Assembly: GCA_963702495.1 (NCBI GenBank)
Contig: CAVPDA010000014.1
Coordinates: 124,001 to 188,000, forward strand
Length of the DNA stretch: 64,000 nt
Source of the DNA: CAVPDA01 sp963702495
GTDB taxonomy: Bacteria; Pseudomonadota; Gammaproteobacteria; Burkholderiales; Rhodocyclaceae
Reading direction: 5' to 3'
This document shows, in pieces, positions 28,744 to 36,725 of this stretch. Under the pieces are notes generated by a model that did no database searches, had not been told where the DNA came from, and saw only the letters and a program-made list of their open reading frames with translations. The position numbers and the translations under genes were made by a program. Position 1 is the first letter of the stretch; each line of letters opens with the position of its first letter.

Positions 28744-28962
28744 ATGAACGTTGAACGCTATGTCCGCATCATCGCCGGCGCCTTCATCATGCTGTCGCTG
28801 GTCCTCGCCCACGCCACCGGCCAGGCCGACCTGTCCAAGCTGTCCTGGCTCTGGTTCACCGCCTTCGTCGGCATCAACCTGTTCCAGAGCGGCTTCACCC
28901 AGTTCTGTCCGCTGGTGAACATACTCAAGAAACTGGGCGTCAAGGAAGCTCACCAGGTCTGA
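28744..28962 (+). CDS. DUF2892 (YgaP-like) small membrane protein
   Basis: 72 residues with two TM segments (about 8-28 and 34-55) and the family ending FTQFCPLVNILKKLG. This is the membrane part found fused to rhodanese in YgaP and as stand-alone proteins next to sulfide/persulfide detoxification genes. Lying after sqr and the RND pump, it supports a reactive-sulfur role for the cluster. GGAGAATCGC upstream gives a weak ribosome site. Confidence 0.85.
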   Translation: MNVERYVRIIAGAFIMLSLVLAHATGQADLSKLSWLWFTAFVGINLFQSGFTQFCPLVNILKKLGVKEAHQV

Positions 28963-29078
28963 TCCGGCGGTCCTGCTGCTCTACCCCGGTGGCGGCGATG
29001 GAATGATCGCCCCACCGGACCGTCGCTGGAACGACTCTTGCTGGACAGTAGTCGTTTCAGTCATCCCTACATCCCGCA

Positions 29079-29654
29079 ATGCTGCGAGTTCTGGTCATCG
29101 ACGAGTCGCGTCAACGTGCCGCCGGCATCTGTGCCGGGCTGGCCCTCGCCGGCCATCAGGTCGCTGCCGTCCTGCCCTCGGCCTGGGATCTGGCCGCCCA
29201 GGTGGAGACGATCAAGCCGGACGTGATCCTCATCGAAACCGCCTCGCCGTCGCGCGACACGCTCGAGCACCTGAGCGCGATGAACCGCGATGCGCCTCGG
29301 CCGGTGGTGATCTTTGCCCAGGAAGGCGAGGCCGGGGTGATCCGCGCCGCGATGCGCGCCGGCGTGTCCGCCTACGTGGTGGACGGTCTCGATCCCGGAC
29401 GCATCAAGCCGGTGATCGAGGTGGCGCTGGCGCGCTTCGACGAATATCAGGCGCTGCGGCGCGAACTGGACGACACCTCGCGCAAGCTGTCCGAGCGCAA
29501 GCTGATCGACCGTGCCAAGGGCATCCTCATGCGCACCCGCGCCATGGGCGAGGACGAGGCCTACCATGCCCTGCGCAAGCTGGCGATGGAGCGCGGCATT
29601 ACGGTGGCCGACGTCTCGCGCAATGTGATCGACATGGCGCAACTGCTGCTCTGA
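29079..29654 (+). CDS. nasT: ANTAR-domain antiterminator (NasT-like)
   Basis: 191 residues. An N-terminal receiver-like domain (about 1-120) keeps Asp8 but has Glu53 (ILIETASPS) where a phosphorylated Asp is expected, so it is probably a pseudo-receiver. A linker coiled coil (about 125-145, RRELDDTSRKLSERK) leads to the RNA-binding ANTAR domain (about 135-190) with LIDRAKGILMRTRAMGEDEAYHALRKLAM. NasT-type proteins bind two hexaloop hairpins in nascent leader RNA and prevent termination. Such a leader lies about 300 bp downstream, before the nitrate transporter. The usual partner NasS, a soluble nitrate sensor, is absent from the window. Confidence 0.9.
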   Translation: MLRVLVIDESRQRAAGICAGLALAGHQVAAVLPSAWDLAAQVETIKPDVILIETASPSRDTLEHLSAMNRDAPRPVVIFAQEGEAGVIRAAMRAGVSAYVVDGLDPGRIKPVIEVALARFDEYQALRRELDDTSRKLSERKLIDRAKGILMRTRAMGEDEAYHALRKLAMERGITVADVSRNVIDMAQLLL

Positions 29655-29687
29655 CGTCCGCACGACCGTCCGAGGCAACGCCAGGAA

Positions 29688-29792
29688 GTAGGGCGGGCCG
29701 CTGCCCGCCGCATCGACGAGAGTAGGGCAGGGCGGGCCGTGCCCGCCGCCCGCCGATGTAGGCCCCCCCCCGGCGGGCAGTACCCGCGCTAC
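29688..29792. repeat. Cluster of three degenerate GTAGGGCGG-family repeats
   Basis: Copies begin at 29688 (GTAGGGCGGGCCGCTGCCCG...), 29722 (GTAGGGCAGGGCGGGCCGTG...) and 29758 (GTAGGCCCCCCCCGGCGG..., closing CGCGCTAC at 29792). Each is a short GC palindrome of the family seen in the mot1 region and after nirD. They fill the gap between nasT and the nrt promoter region. Confidence 0.7.
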
Positions 29793-29832
29793 GACGACCT
29801 CCTCCCCCAAGTAGTGCAGCGTTTGCTGATGT

Positions 29833-29849
29833 TGCACAGCAACAGTGCG
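29833..29849 (+). promoter_or_regulatory. NtrC-like enhancer site upstream of nrt operon
   Basis: TGCACAGCAACAGTGCG has half-sites GCACA and AGTGC with 5-bp spacing, each one base from the NtrC consensus GCACC-N5-GGTGC. Its centre is about 100 bp before the -24/-12 promoter at 29940-29955, the normal distance for an NtrC enhancer. Confidence 0.55.
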
Positions 29850-29939
29850 TTACGGCCGACCGCCGAATCCGCCCGCCAACCCCCGCGACGCAGTGGAAAG
29901 CCAGTGCTGGCGCGGCTTTCGGCCAAGATGCCGGCAGCG

Positions 29940-29955
29940 TGGCACGACCCCTGCT
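29940..29955 (+). promoter_or_regulatory. Sigma-54 promoter of the nrt operon
   Basis: TGGCACGACCCCTGCT matches TGGCACG-N4-TTGCW except for one base, with the invariant GG and GC at the required 10-bp spacing. Transcription would start near 29966, giving a leader of about 135 nt that contains the ANTAR hairpins and terminator. Confidence 0.75.
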
Positions 29956-29969
29956 AAGTGATGCTCAAG

Positions 29970-30072
29970 CACCGGATCAACGGCGGTCTGGTGGGCTGAA
30001 TCGGTTAATGGACAAGGGCGTCCATCCGCGGGAGTCTCTCCTCCCTCGCGCGGGTGAACGCCCTCTTTTTTT
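29970..30072 (+). promoter_or_regulatory. ANTAR-type two-hairpin leader with overlapping terminator
   Basis: Hairpin P1: arms CACCGGATC (29970-29978) and GGTCTGGTG (29985-29993), seven Watson-Crick plus two G-U pairs, with hexaloop AACGGC. Hairpin P2: arms ATGGAC (30008-30013) and GTCCAT (30020-30025), perfect, with hexaloop AAGGGC. Both loops have A at position 1 and G at position 4, the ANTAR recognition rule. P2 shares bases with the 5' arm of the terminator at 30015-30072, so binding P2 would prevent terminator formation. This is the recognised ANTAR antitermination architecture. Confidence 0.85.
30015..30072 (+). terminator. Conditional rho-independent terminator in nrt leader
   Basis: 5' arm 30015-30034 (AGGGCGTCCATCCGCGGGAG) pairs with 3' arm 30045-30064 (CTCGCGCGGGTGAACGCCCT) with only two mismatched positions, loop 30035-30044, then T7 at 30066-30072. 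It lies 28 bp before the nrtA ATG. It would stop transcription unless the ANTAR protein stabilises hairpin P2. Confidence 0.88.
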
Positions 30073-30099
30073 GGATTATCGGATGGACGGGAGATCGAC

Positions 30100-31359
30100 A
30101 TGGACGACACTAAACGCGCCCCCGGCAGGCGCGATTTCCTCCGGGCGGCGGCCGGCTTCGGCGCGGGTGCGGCGCTCATGAGCGCTCTGCCGCCGGGCGT
30201 GCGCGGTGCGGCTTGGGCCGCGGGTTCGGACGCACCGGAGAAGAAGGAGGTCAGGATCGGCTTCATTCCGCTCACCGACTGCGCCTCCGTGGTGATGGCG
30301 TCGGTGATGAAGTTCGACGAGAAGTACGGCATCAAGATCGTGCCGACCAAGGAAGCGTCCTGGGCCGCGGTGCGGGACAAACTGGTGAATGGCGAGATCG
30401 ACGCCGCCCATGTCCTCTACGGCCTGATCTACGGCGTGCAGATGGGCGTCGGCGGGCCGAAGAAGGACATGGCCAACCTGATGACGCTGAACAACAACGG
30501 CCAGGCGATCACCCTGGCGAACAAGCTCAAGGACCAGGGCGTGACGGACGGCGGCGGCCTGAAGAAGCTGATCACCTCGAAGCCCGGCGAATACACCTTT
30601 GCCCAGACCTTTCCCACCGGCACCCATGCCATGTGGTTGTACTACTGGCTGGCGGCCAACGACATCAACCCGATACGGGACGTAAAGACGATCACCGTGC
30701 CGCCGCCGCAGATGGTGGCGAACATGCGCGTGGGCAACATGGACGGATTCTGCGTCGGCGAGCCCTGGAACAACCGCGCCATCGTGGACAAGATCGGCTT
30801 CACCGCGGTGACCAGCCAGGACATCTGGGTCGATCATCCGGAGAAGGTGCTGGGCACCACGGCCGAGTTCGTCGGCAAATATCCGAACACGGCGCGGGCC
30901 ATGACGGCGGCGATCCTGGAGGCGGGGCGCTGGATCGATGCCTCGCTCGCCAACCGCCAGAAGACCGCCGAGACCATCGCCCAGAAAGCCTACGTCAATA
31001 CCGATACCGACGTCATCCTGGCGCGCATGCTCGGCCGCTACGAGAACGGCCTCGGCAGGAAGTGGGACGACAGGAACGCGATGAAGTTCTTCAACGAGGG
31101 CGCGGTGAACTTTCCCTACTACTCGGACGGCATGTGGTTCCTGACACAGCACCGGCGCTGGGGCCTGCTCAGGGAGGACCCGGACTACCTGGCGGTGGCG
31201 AAGAAGGTCAATCGGGTCAACATCTACAAGCAGGCGGCGGCCGCGGCCGGAGTCACCCTGCCCAAGGGCGACATGCGCAGTTCCAGGCTGATCGACGGCG
31301 TCGTCTGGGACGGCAGTGACCCGAAAAAGTACGCCGGCAGCTTCAAGGTGCAGGCCTGA
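30100..31359 (+). CDS. nrtA: Nitrate ABC transporter substrate-binding protein (NrtA/CmpA family)
   Basis: 419 residues with a twin-arginine signal (RRDFLRAAAGFGAG at about 10-23, cleavage near 45). The mature blocks VRIGFIPLTDCASVVMA, GVQMGVGGPKKDM, HAMWLYYWLAANDINP and GEPWNNRA match the NrtA/CmpA nitrate or bicarbonate binding family. The nitrogen-type promoter and downstream nirBD favour nitrate/nitrite. The signal peptide means this is the transporter receptor and not the cytoplasmic sensor NasS. First gene of nrtA-B-D-nirB-D. Confidence 0.9.
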   Translation: MDDTKRAPGRRDFLRAAAGFGAGAALMSALPPGVRGAAWAAGSDAPEKKEVRIGFIPLTDCASVVMASVMKFDEKYGIKIVPTKEASWAAVRDKLVNGEIDAAHVLYGLIYGVQMGVGGPKKDMANLMTLNNNGQAITLANKLKDQGVTDGGGLKKLITSKPGEYTFAQTFPTGTHAMWLYYWLAANDINPIRDVKTITVPPPQMVANMRVGNMDGFCVGEPWNNRAIVDKIGFTAVTSQDIWVDHPEKVLGTTAEFVGKYPNTARAMTAAILEAGRWIDASLANRQKTAETIAQKAYVNTDTDVILARMLGRYENGLGRKWDDRNAMKFFNEGAVNFPYYSDGMWFLTQHRRWGLLREDPDYLAVAKKVNRVNIYKQAAAAAGVTLPKGDMRSSRLIDGVVWDGSDPKKYAGSFKVQA

Positions 31360-31375
31360 TGCCGGACCCGGCAGC

Positions 31376-31391
31376 GTAGGGCGGATCCGCC
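31376..31391. repeat. Short GTAGGGCGG-family repeat between nrtA and nrtB
   Basis: GTAGGGCGGATCCGCC is a palindromic fragment of the dispersed family, 17 bp after the nrtA stop. It could attenuate expression of distal genes relative to nrtA, but has no T-run. Confidence 0.5.
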
Positions 31392-31424
31392 GTCCAGGAA
31401 CGCGAAACCCGACTGGAGACCGAA

Positions 31425-32327
31425 ATGACAGCAGCAGCGATCACCAACGACAATCTGGAGGCGCCCGGCGCCGCGTCGCCGCGCAAAGTGGCGGCGCGGG
31501 TCGCGGCGGTGCCGGCAGCGGCGGCACCGCCGGCGCCCCCCCGCATTCCCCTGGGTCGCCGCCTGGAGCCCTTTTTCAAGTCCGTGATTCCGCCGCTTCT
31601 CGGCATCGCCCTGCTGCTCGGCATCTGGGCCCTGGCAACGCTGAAGAGCACCAGCCTGCCGGGTCCGGACAAGGTGTGGGCCGAAGCCTTGAAGCTGTTC
31701 TCCGATCCCTTCTACCAGAACGGCCCGAACGACCAAGGCATAGGCTGGAACGTGCTGTCCTCCCTCAGACGGGTTGCCGTCGGCTTCGGCTTCGCGGCGC
31801 TGGTGGGTATTCCGCTGGGCTTCCTGATCGGCCGCTTCGACTTTCTCAACCGCATGGTGGAACCGATCATCAGCCTGCTGCGCCCGGTGTCGCCGCTGGC
31901 CTGGCTACCGATCGGCCTGCTGGCTTTCCAGAAGGCCGATCCGGCAGCCACCTGGACCATCTTCATCTGCTCCATCTGGCCCATGATCATCAACACCGCG
32001 GTCGGGGTGCAGCGCGTACCGCAGGACTACATGAACGTGGCGCGGGTGCTCGCCTTGTCGGAGTGGAAGATCGTCACCCGCATCCTGTTCCCGGCGGTGC
32101 TGCCCTACATGATCACCGGCATCCGCCTGTCGATCGGCACCGCCTGGCTGGTGATCGTCGCCGCCGAGATGCTGACCGGCGGCGTGGGCATCGGCTTCTG
32201 GGTATGGGACGAGTGGAACAACCTCAAAGTCGAGTCCATCGTCATCGCGATCTTCGTCATCGGCATCGTCGGCCTGCTGCTGGAACAGGCGCTGCTGCTG
32301 CTGGCAAAGCGATTCAACTACCAATAG
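31425..32327 (+). CDS. nrtB: Nitrate ABC transporter permease
   Basis: 300 residues. An Ala/Pro-rich cytoplasmic N terminus (about 1-45) is followed by six TM helices and the EAA-type loop (VPQDYMNVARVLALSEWKIV, about 200-220). LLRPVSPLAWLPIGLLAF and SIGTAWLVIVAAEML are NrtB/CmpB/SsuC-family blocks. Inner-membrane channel for nitrate. It starts 65 bases after nrtA, and the ATPase gene starts 23 bases after its stop. Confidence 0.9.
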   Translation: MTAAAITNDNLEAPGAASPRKVAARVAAVPAAAAPPAPPRIPLGRRLEPFFKSVIPPLLGIALLLGIWALATLKSTSLPGPDKVWAEALKLFSDPFYQNGPNDQGIGWNVLSSLRRVAVGFGFAALVGIPLGFLIGRFDFLNRMVEPIISLLRPVSPLAWLPIGLLAFQKADPAATWTIFICSIWPMIINTAVGVQRVPQDYMNVARVLALSEWKIVTRILFPAVLPYMITGIRLSIGTAWLVIVAAEMLTGGVGIGFWVWDEWNNLKVESIVIAIFVIGIVGLLLEQALLLLAKRFNYQ

Positions 32328-32350
32328 AGCGGCCGGGGAAGGAGACAGAA

Positions 32351-33142
<792 letters not shown>

Positions 33143-33145
33143 CAT

Positions 33146-33262
33146 GTAGGGTGCGCATTCCCTCACCCCCGACCCCTCTCCCGCGTTCCGGGAGAGAGGC
33201 CGGGAGCGAGGGCTGGCGCACCGTTCGGCCGTGTTTGAACCGGTGCGCATGGCGCACCCTAC
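33146..33262. repeat. 117-bp inverted-repeat element (GTAGGGTGCGC ends) before nirB
   Basis: GTAGGGTGCGC at 33146-33156 and its exact complement GCGCACCCTAC at 33252-33262 bound the element. Inside are a CCTCTCCC...GGGAGAG hairpin near 33174-33202 and a second TGCGCA pair. It is MITE/REP-like with no coding capacity. It is a different subfamily from the GTAGGGCGG repeats but has the same GTAGGG end. Confidence 0.75.
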
Positions 33263-33289
33263 GGCCCTGACAATGGGATGGTGGCATCG

Positions 33290-35785
33290 ATGAAAAAACG
33301 CAAGCTGGTGATGGTGGGCAACGGCATGGCGGGCTGCCGCACGCTGGAGGAGCTGCTCAAGCTCGCCCCCGAGCTCTACGACATCACGGTGTTCGGCGCC
33401 GAGCCTCACGGCAACTACAACCGCATCCTGCTCTCTCCGGTGCTGGCCGGGGAGATGACGCTGCCGGAGATCATGCTCAACGATCTCGACTGGTACCGGG
33501 ACAATGGCATCACGCTGCATGCCGGGAGGAAGGTGGCGCGCATCGACCGCATTGGCCGCCGCGTCGTCGCCGAGGATGGCACCGAGGAGGCGTACGACCG
33601 GCTGCTGCTCGCCACCGGCTCCAACCCCTTCATCCTGCCGGTTCCCGGCAAGGACCTGCCGGGGGTGATTGGCTACCGCGACATCGCCGACACCCAGGCC
33701 ATGATCGATGCCGCCGCGAGCTACAAACACGCGGTGGTGATCGGCGGCGGCCTGCTAGGGCTGGAGGCGGCCAACGGCCTGCGGCTGCGCGGCATGGAGG
33801 TGACGGTGGTGCATCTCATGCCCTGGCTGATGGAACGTCAGCTCGACCGGACTGCCGCCGACATGCTCCAGGCCTCGCTCGAGGCCAAGGGACTCAGGTT
33901 CATGCTGGAGAAGCAGACCGCCGAACTGGTGCGCGGCGAGTCGGGCCGCGTCTGCGCGGTGAAGTTCAAGGACGGCGACAGCGTTCCGGCGGACTTGGTC
34001 GTCATGGCAGCGGGCATCCGGCCCAACACGGCGCTGGCCGAGTCCGCCGGCCTCCACTGCAGCCGCGGCATCGTGGTGAACGACACCCTCCAGACCTATG
34101 ACCCTCGCATCTACGCCGTCGGCGAATGCGCCGCCCACCGCGGCATCGCGTACGGCCTGGTGGCGCCGCTGTTCGAGCAGGCCAAGGTCTGCGCCAACCA
34201 CCTGGCCCAGATGGGCATCGGCCGCTACAGCGGCTCGGTGACCTCGACCAAGCTCAAGGTGACCGGCGTCGACCTGTTCTCCGCCGGCGACTTCATGGGC
34301 GGCGAGGGGGCGGACGAGATCGTTCTGTCCGACCGGCTCGGCGGCGTCTACAAGAAGCTGGTGCTGAAGGACGAGCGCCTGGTGGGGGCGGTGCTCTACG
34401 GCGACACGGTGGACGGCGCCTGGTACTTCCAGTTGATGAAGGACCGCCAGGACGTCGCCGCGATGCGCGACCACCTGATGTTCGGCAGCTCTTTCGCCAA
34501 CACCCATCTCGGCGACGCCGGCCACAAGGGCCAGAGCCATGCGGCGGCGCTGCCGGACACGGCGGAGATCTGCGGCTGCAACGGCGTGTGCAAGGGCACG
34601 ATCGTCCAGGCGATCAAGGAGCAGGGACTGTTCACGCTGGAGGAGGTGCGCAAGCACACCAAGGCCTCGTCCTCCTGCGGCTCGTGCACCGGCCTGGTGG
34701 AGCAGATCCTGGCCTCGACCGTGGGCGGCGCCTACGAGCCGGCGGACACCAAGACCAAGCCGATGTGCGGCTGCACCGACTGCACCCACGAGGAGGTGCG
34801 CGCCGCGATCCGCGAACACAAGCTGCTGACGATTCCCGATGCCATGCACTTCCTGGAATGGCGCACGCCCAACGGCTGCGCCTCGTGCCGGCCGGCGCTG
34901 AACTATTACCTGATCTCCACCTGGCCCCACGAGGCGCGGGACGACCCGCAGTCGCGCTTCATCAACGAGCGTGCCCACGCCAATATCCAGAAGGACGGCA
35001 CGTTCTCCGTGGTGCCGCGCATGTGGGGCGGCATCACCAGTCCGGCGGAACTGCGGCGCATCGCCGACGTCGCCGACAAGTACAAGGTGCCGATGGTCAA
35101 GGTCACCGGCGGCCAGCGCATCGACCTGCTGGGGGTGAACAAGGCGGATCTGCCCGGCATGTGGGCCGACCTCGGCATGCCCTCGGGCCATGCCTACGGC
35201 AAGGCTATCCGCACCGTCAAGACCTGCGTCGGAGCCGAGTTCTGCCGTTTCGGCACCCAGAACTCGACGCAGATGGGGATCGACCTGGAGAAGATGCTCT
35301 TCGGCATGGGCTCGCCCCACAAGGTGAAGCTGGCGGTATCGGGCTGCCCGCGCAACTGCGCCGAGGCCGGCATCAAGGATGTCGGCGTCATCGGCGTCGA
35401 TTCCGGCTGGGAGATCTACATCGCCGGCAACGGCGGCATCAAGACCGAGGTCGCCCAGTTCCTGTGCAAGCTGGCAACGGCCGAGGAGGTGAAGGAAGTC
35501 ACCGGCGCCTTCCTCCAGCTCTACAGGGAGGAGGCGCGCTATCTCGACCGCACTGTGCATTGGGTGCAGCGGGTGGGACTCGACTACGTCAGGCAGCGCG
35601 TGGTGGACGATGCGGCCAACCGCAAGGCGCTGCACGAGCGGCTGCTGTTCGCTCTGCAGGATTACCGGGACCCGTGGCTGGAGCGCGCCCAGGGCGCCGC
35701 GAGGCACGAGTTCGAGCCGATCAGATTCATGAACAGGGACGAGGTGAAGCGTGGTGAGCGAATGGATCAAAGTGTGCCGGCTTGA
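33290..35785 (+). CDS. nirB: Assimilatory nitrite reductase large subunit
   Basis: 831 residues from ATG 33290 (an in-frame ATG 4 codons upstream is possible). Order: FAD/NAD(P)-binding pyridine-nucleotide oxidoreductase (about 1-400, starting KLVMVGNGMAG), BFD-like [2Fe-2S] regions (CGCNGVCKG...SSSCGSCTG, about 420-470, and MCGCTDC, about 490), a ferredoxin-like half-domain, and the sirohaem/[4Fe-4S] domain with TCVGAEFCRFG and SGCPRNCAEAG. It reduces nitrite to ammonium with NAD(P)H in the cytoplasm. The 3' end overlaps nirD by 35 bases. Confidence 0.94.
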   Translation: MKKRKLVMVGNGMAGCRTLEELLKLAPELYDITVFGAEPHGNYNRILLSPVLAGEMTLPEIMLNDLDWYRDNGITLHAGRKVARIDRIGRRVVAEDGTEEAYDRLLLATGSNPFILPVPGKDLPGVIGYRDIADTQAMIDAAASYKHAVVIGGGLLGLEAANGLRLRGMEVTVVHLMPWLMERQLDRTAADMLQASLEAKGLRFMLEKQTAELVRGESGRVCAVKFKDGDSVPADLVVMAAGIRPNTALAESAGLHCSRGIVVNDTLQTYDPRIYAVGECAAHRGIAYGLVAPLFEQAKVCANHLAQMGIGRYSGSVTSTKLKVTGVDLFSAGDFMGGEGADEIVLSDRLGGVYKKLVLKDERLVGAVLYGDTVDGAWYFQLMKDRQDVAAMRDHLMFGSSFANTHLGDAGHKGQSHAAALPDTAEICGCNGVCKGTIVQAIKEQGLFTLEEVRKHTKASSSCGSCTGLVEQILASTVGGAYEPADTKTKPMCGCTDCTHEEVRAAIREHKLLTIPDAMHFLEWRTPNGCASCRPALNYYLISTWPHEARDDPQSRFINERAHANIQKDGTFSVVPRMWGGITSPAELRRIADVADKYKVPMVKVTGGQRIDLLGVNKADLPGMWADLGMPSGHAYGKAIRTVKTCVGAEFCRFGTQNSTQMGIDLEKMLFGMGSPHKVKLAVSGCPRNCAEAGIKDVGVIGVDSGWEIYIAGNGGIKTEVAQFLCKLATAEEVKEVTGAFLQLYREEARYLDRTVHWVQRVGLDYVRQRVVDDAANRKALHERLLFALQDYRDPWLERAQGAARHEFEPIRFMNRDEVKRGERMDQSVPA

Positions 35786-36065
35786 GGAGATTCCGCAGCT
35801 CGGCGCGAGGGTGGTCGAGACCGCGGCGGGCGACATCGCGGTGTTTCGCACCGCCGACGACGCGGTATTCGCCGTCGAGGACAAGTGCCCCCACAAGGGC
35901 GGCCCCCTGTCCCAGGGCATCGTCTTCGGCCACAGCGTTACCTGCCCGCTGCACGGCTGGATCGTCGGCCTGGAGTCCGGCGAGGCCTGCGCTCCGGACC
36001 GGGGCTGCACCCGGCGCCTGCCGGTGCGGGTGGACGCCGGCGAGGTGATGCTGGCGCTGGCGTAG
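35751..36065 (+). CDS. nirD: Assimilatory nitrite reductase small subunit
   Basis: 104 residues, Rieske-like NirD. C-P-H-K-G-G-P-L-S and CPLHGW supply the Cys/His pairs of a [2Fe-2S] Rieske site; some NirD proteins lack them, so here the cluster appears retained. The start is a GTG (GTG GTG, so 35754 is also possible) inside the nirB 3' end, preceded by GAGGTGA. Partner of NirB in nitrite reduction. Confidence 0.9.
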   Translation: MVSEWIKVCRLEEIPQLGARVVETAAGDIAVFRTADDAVFAVEDKCPHKGGPLSQGIVFGHSVTCPLHGWIVGLESGEACAPDRGCTRRLPVRVDAGEVMLALA

Positions 36066-36081
36066 GGGTATTCCGGGACAG

Positions 36082-36134
36082 GTAGGGCGGGCCGTGCCCG
36101 CCGAACGTGGCATGGCGGGCGCGGCCCGCCCTAC
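36082..36134. repeat. 53-bp GTAGGGCGG inverted-repeat element between nirD and dsbB
   Basis: Left arm starts GTAGGGCGGGCCGTGCCCG (36082), right arm ends CGCGGCCCGCCCTAC (36134); the arms are near-perfect complements around GAACGTGGCAT. The TAG of the right end (read on the minus strand, 36131-36133) is the stop codon of dsbB. It may act as a bidirectional structure between convergent genes. Confidence 0.8.
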
Positions 36135-36641
36135 GAATTGCGCTTCTGGAGCAACAGGTAGATCCCGACGACGGCGATCGCCACGAACCACAGCAGCGAC
36201 CATTCGGCGATCGACAGTCCGAGGAAGGTCCATTGCACCTTGGAGCAGTCGCCGGTGCCGCGGAAGATGAGCGGCAGGGCCTGCACCAACGGGAAGGAGT
36301 CGAGCATGAACTCCAGGTCGGGGCCGCAATCGACGATTTTTGGCGGGAAATGCTGCAGCCAGGACTGGCGTGCCGCGATCGGAGGCGCCGGCGAGCGCCG
36401 CGGCCGTCACCAGCGCGCTATAGACGCGCACGCCGATGCCCTGCGGATGGTGCAGGGCGGCGATCAATGCCACGGCTCCGCAAAGGATGAAGGCCACCCG
36501 CTGCATGATGCACATCGGGCACGGCTCCAGGTTCTGCACATGCTGCAGCACCAGGCCGAAGCCCATGAGGGCGGCGCACGCCAGGAATACGGCGGCGAAA
36601 ACGAGGCGCGGCGAGAGTCGGTCGAGGAGCATGTCCGGCAT
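36131..36641 (-). pseudogene. dsbB: DsbB-type disulfide oxidoreductase, single-base frameshift
   Basis: The first frame gives an N-terminal DsbB: TM1 (about 12-30), the first redox pair CPMC in LEPCPMCIMQRVAF, and TM2-TM3. Near 36381-36385 the reading frame shifts; removing one C (minus-strand TCCG to TCG) restores LAGASIAARQSWLQHFPP. The rest then follows in order: VDCGPDLEFML, GTGDCSKVQW (second cysteine pair), TM4, and QKRNS ending at TAG supplied by the adjacent repeat. All catalytic parts are present, so a sequence error or very recent mutation is likely. DsbB reoxidises DsbA using quinone. Confidence 0.78.
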
Positions 36642-36725
36642 GGGGGGAACTCGTGTGCCCGGATTCTACCCCGTGGATTGAAATCCGCATCGGCGCGCAC
36701 GCGGCCGCGATGGTCTTCGGGCGCT

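Noticed and set aside
25376..28744. A 1122-codon open frame on the minus strand opposite the RND permease
   Set aside because: Its translation is His/Asp/Arg-rich with no motif, while the plus strand encodes a complete RND pump with conserved TM4 aspartates. It is a codon-bias shadow in GC-rich DNA.
29688..29792. Short repeated GC palindromes considered as a CRISPR or an origin
   Set aside because: Only three degenerate copies with irregular spacing and the same termini as the dispersed element family.
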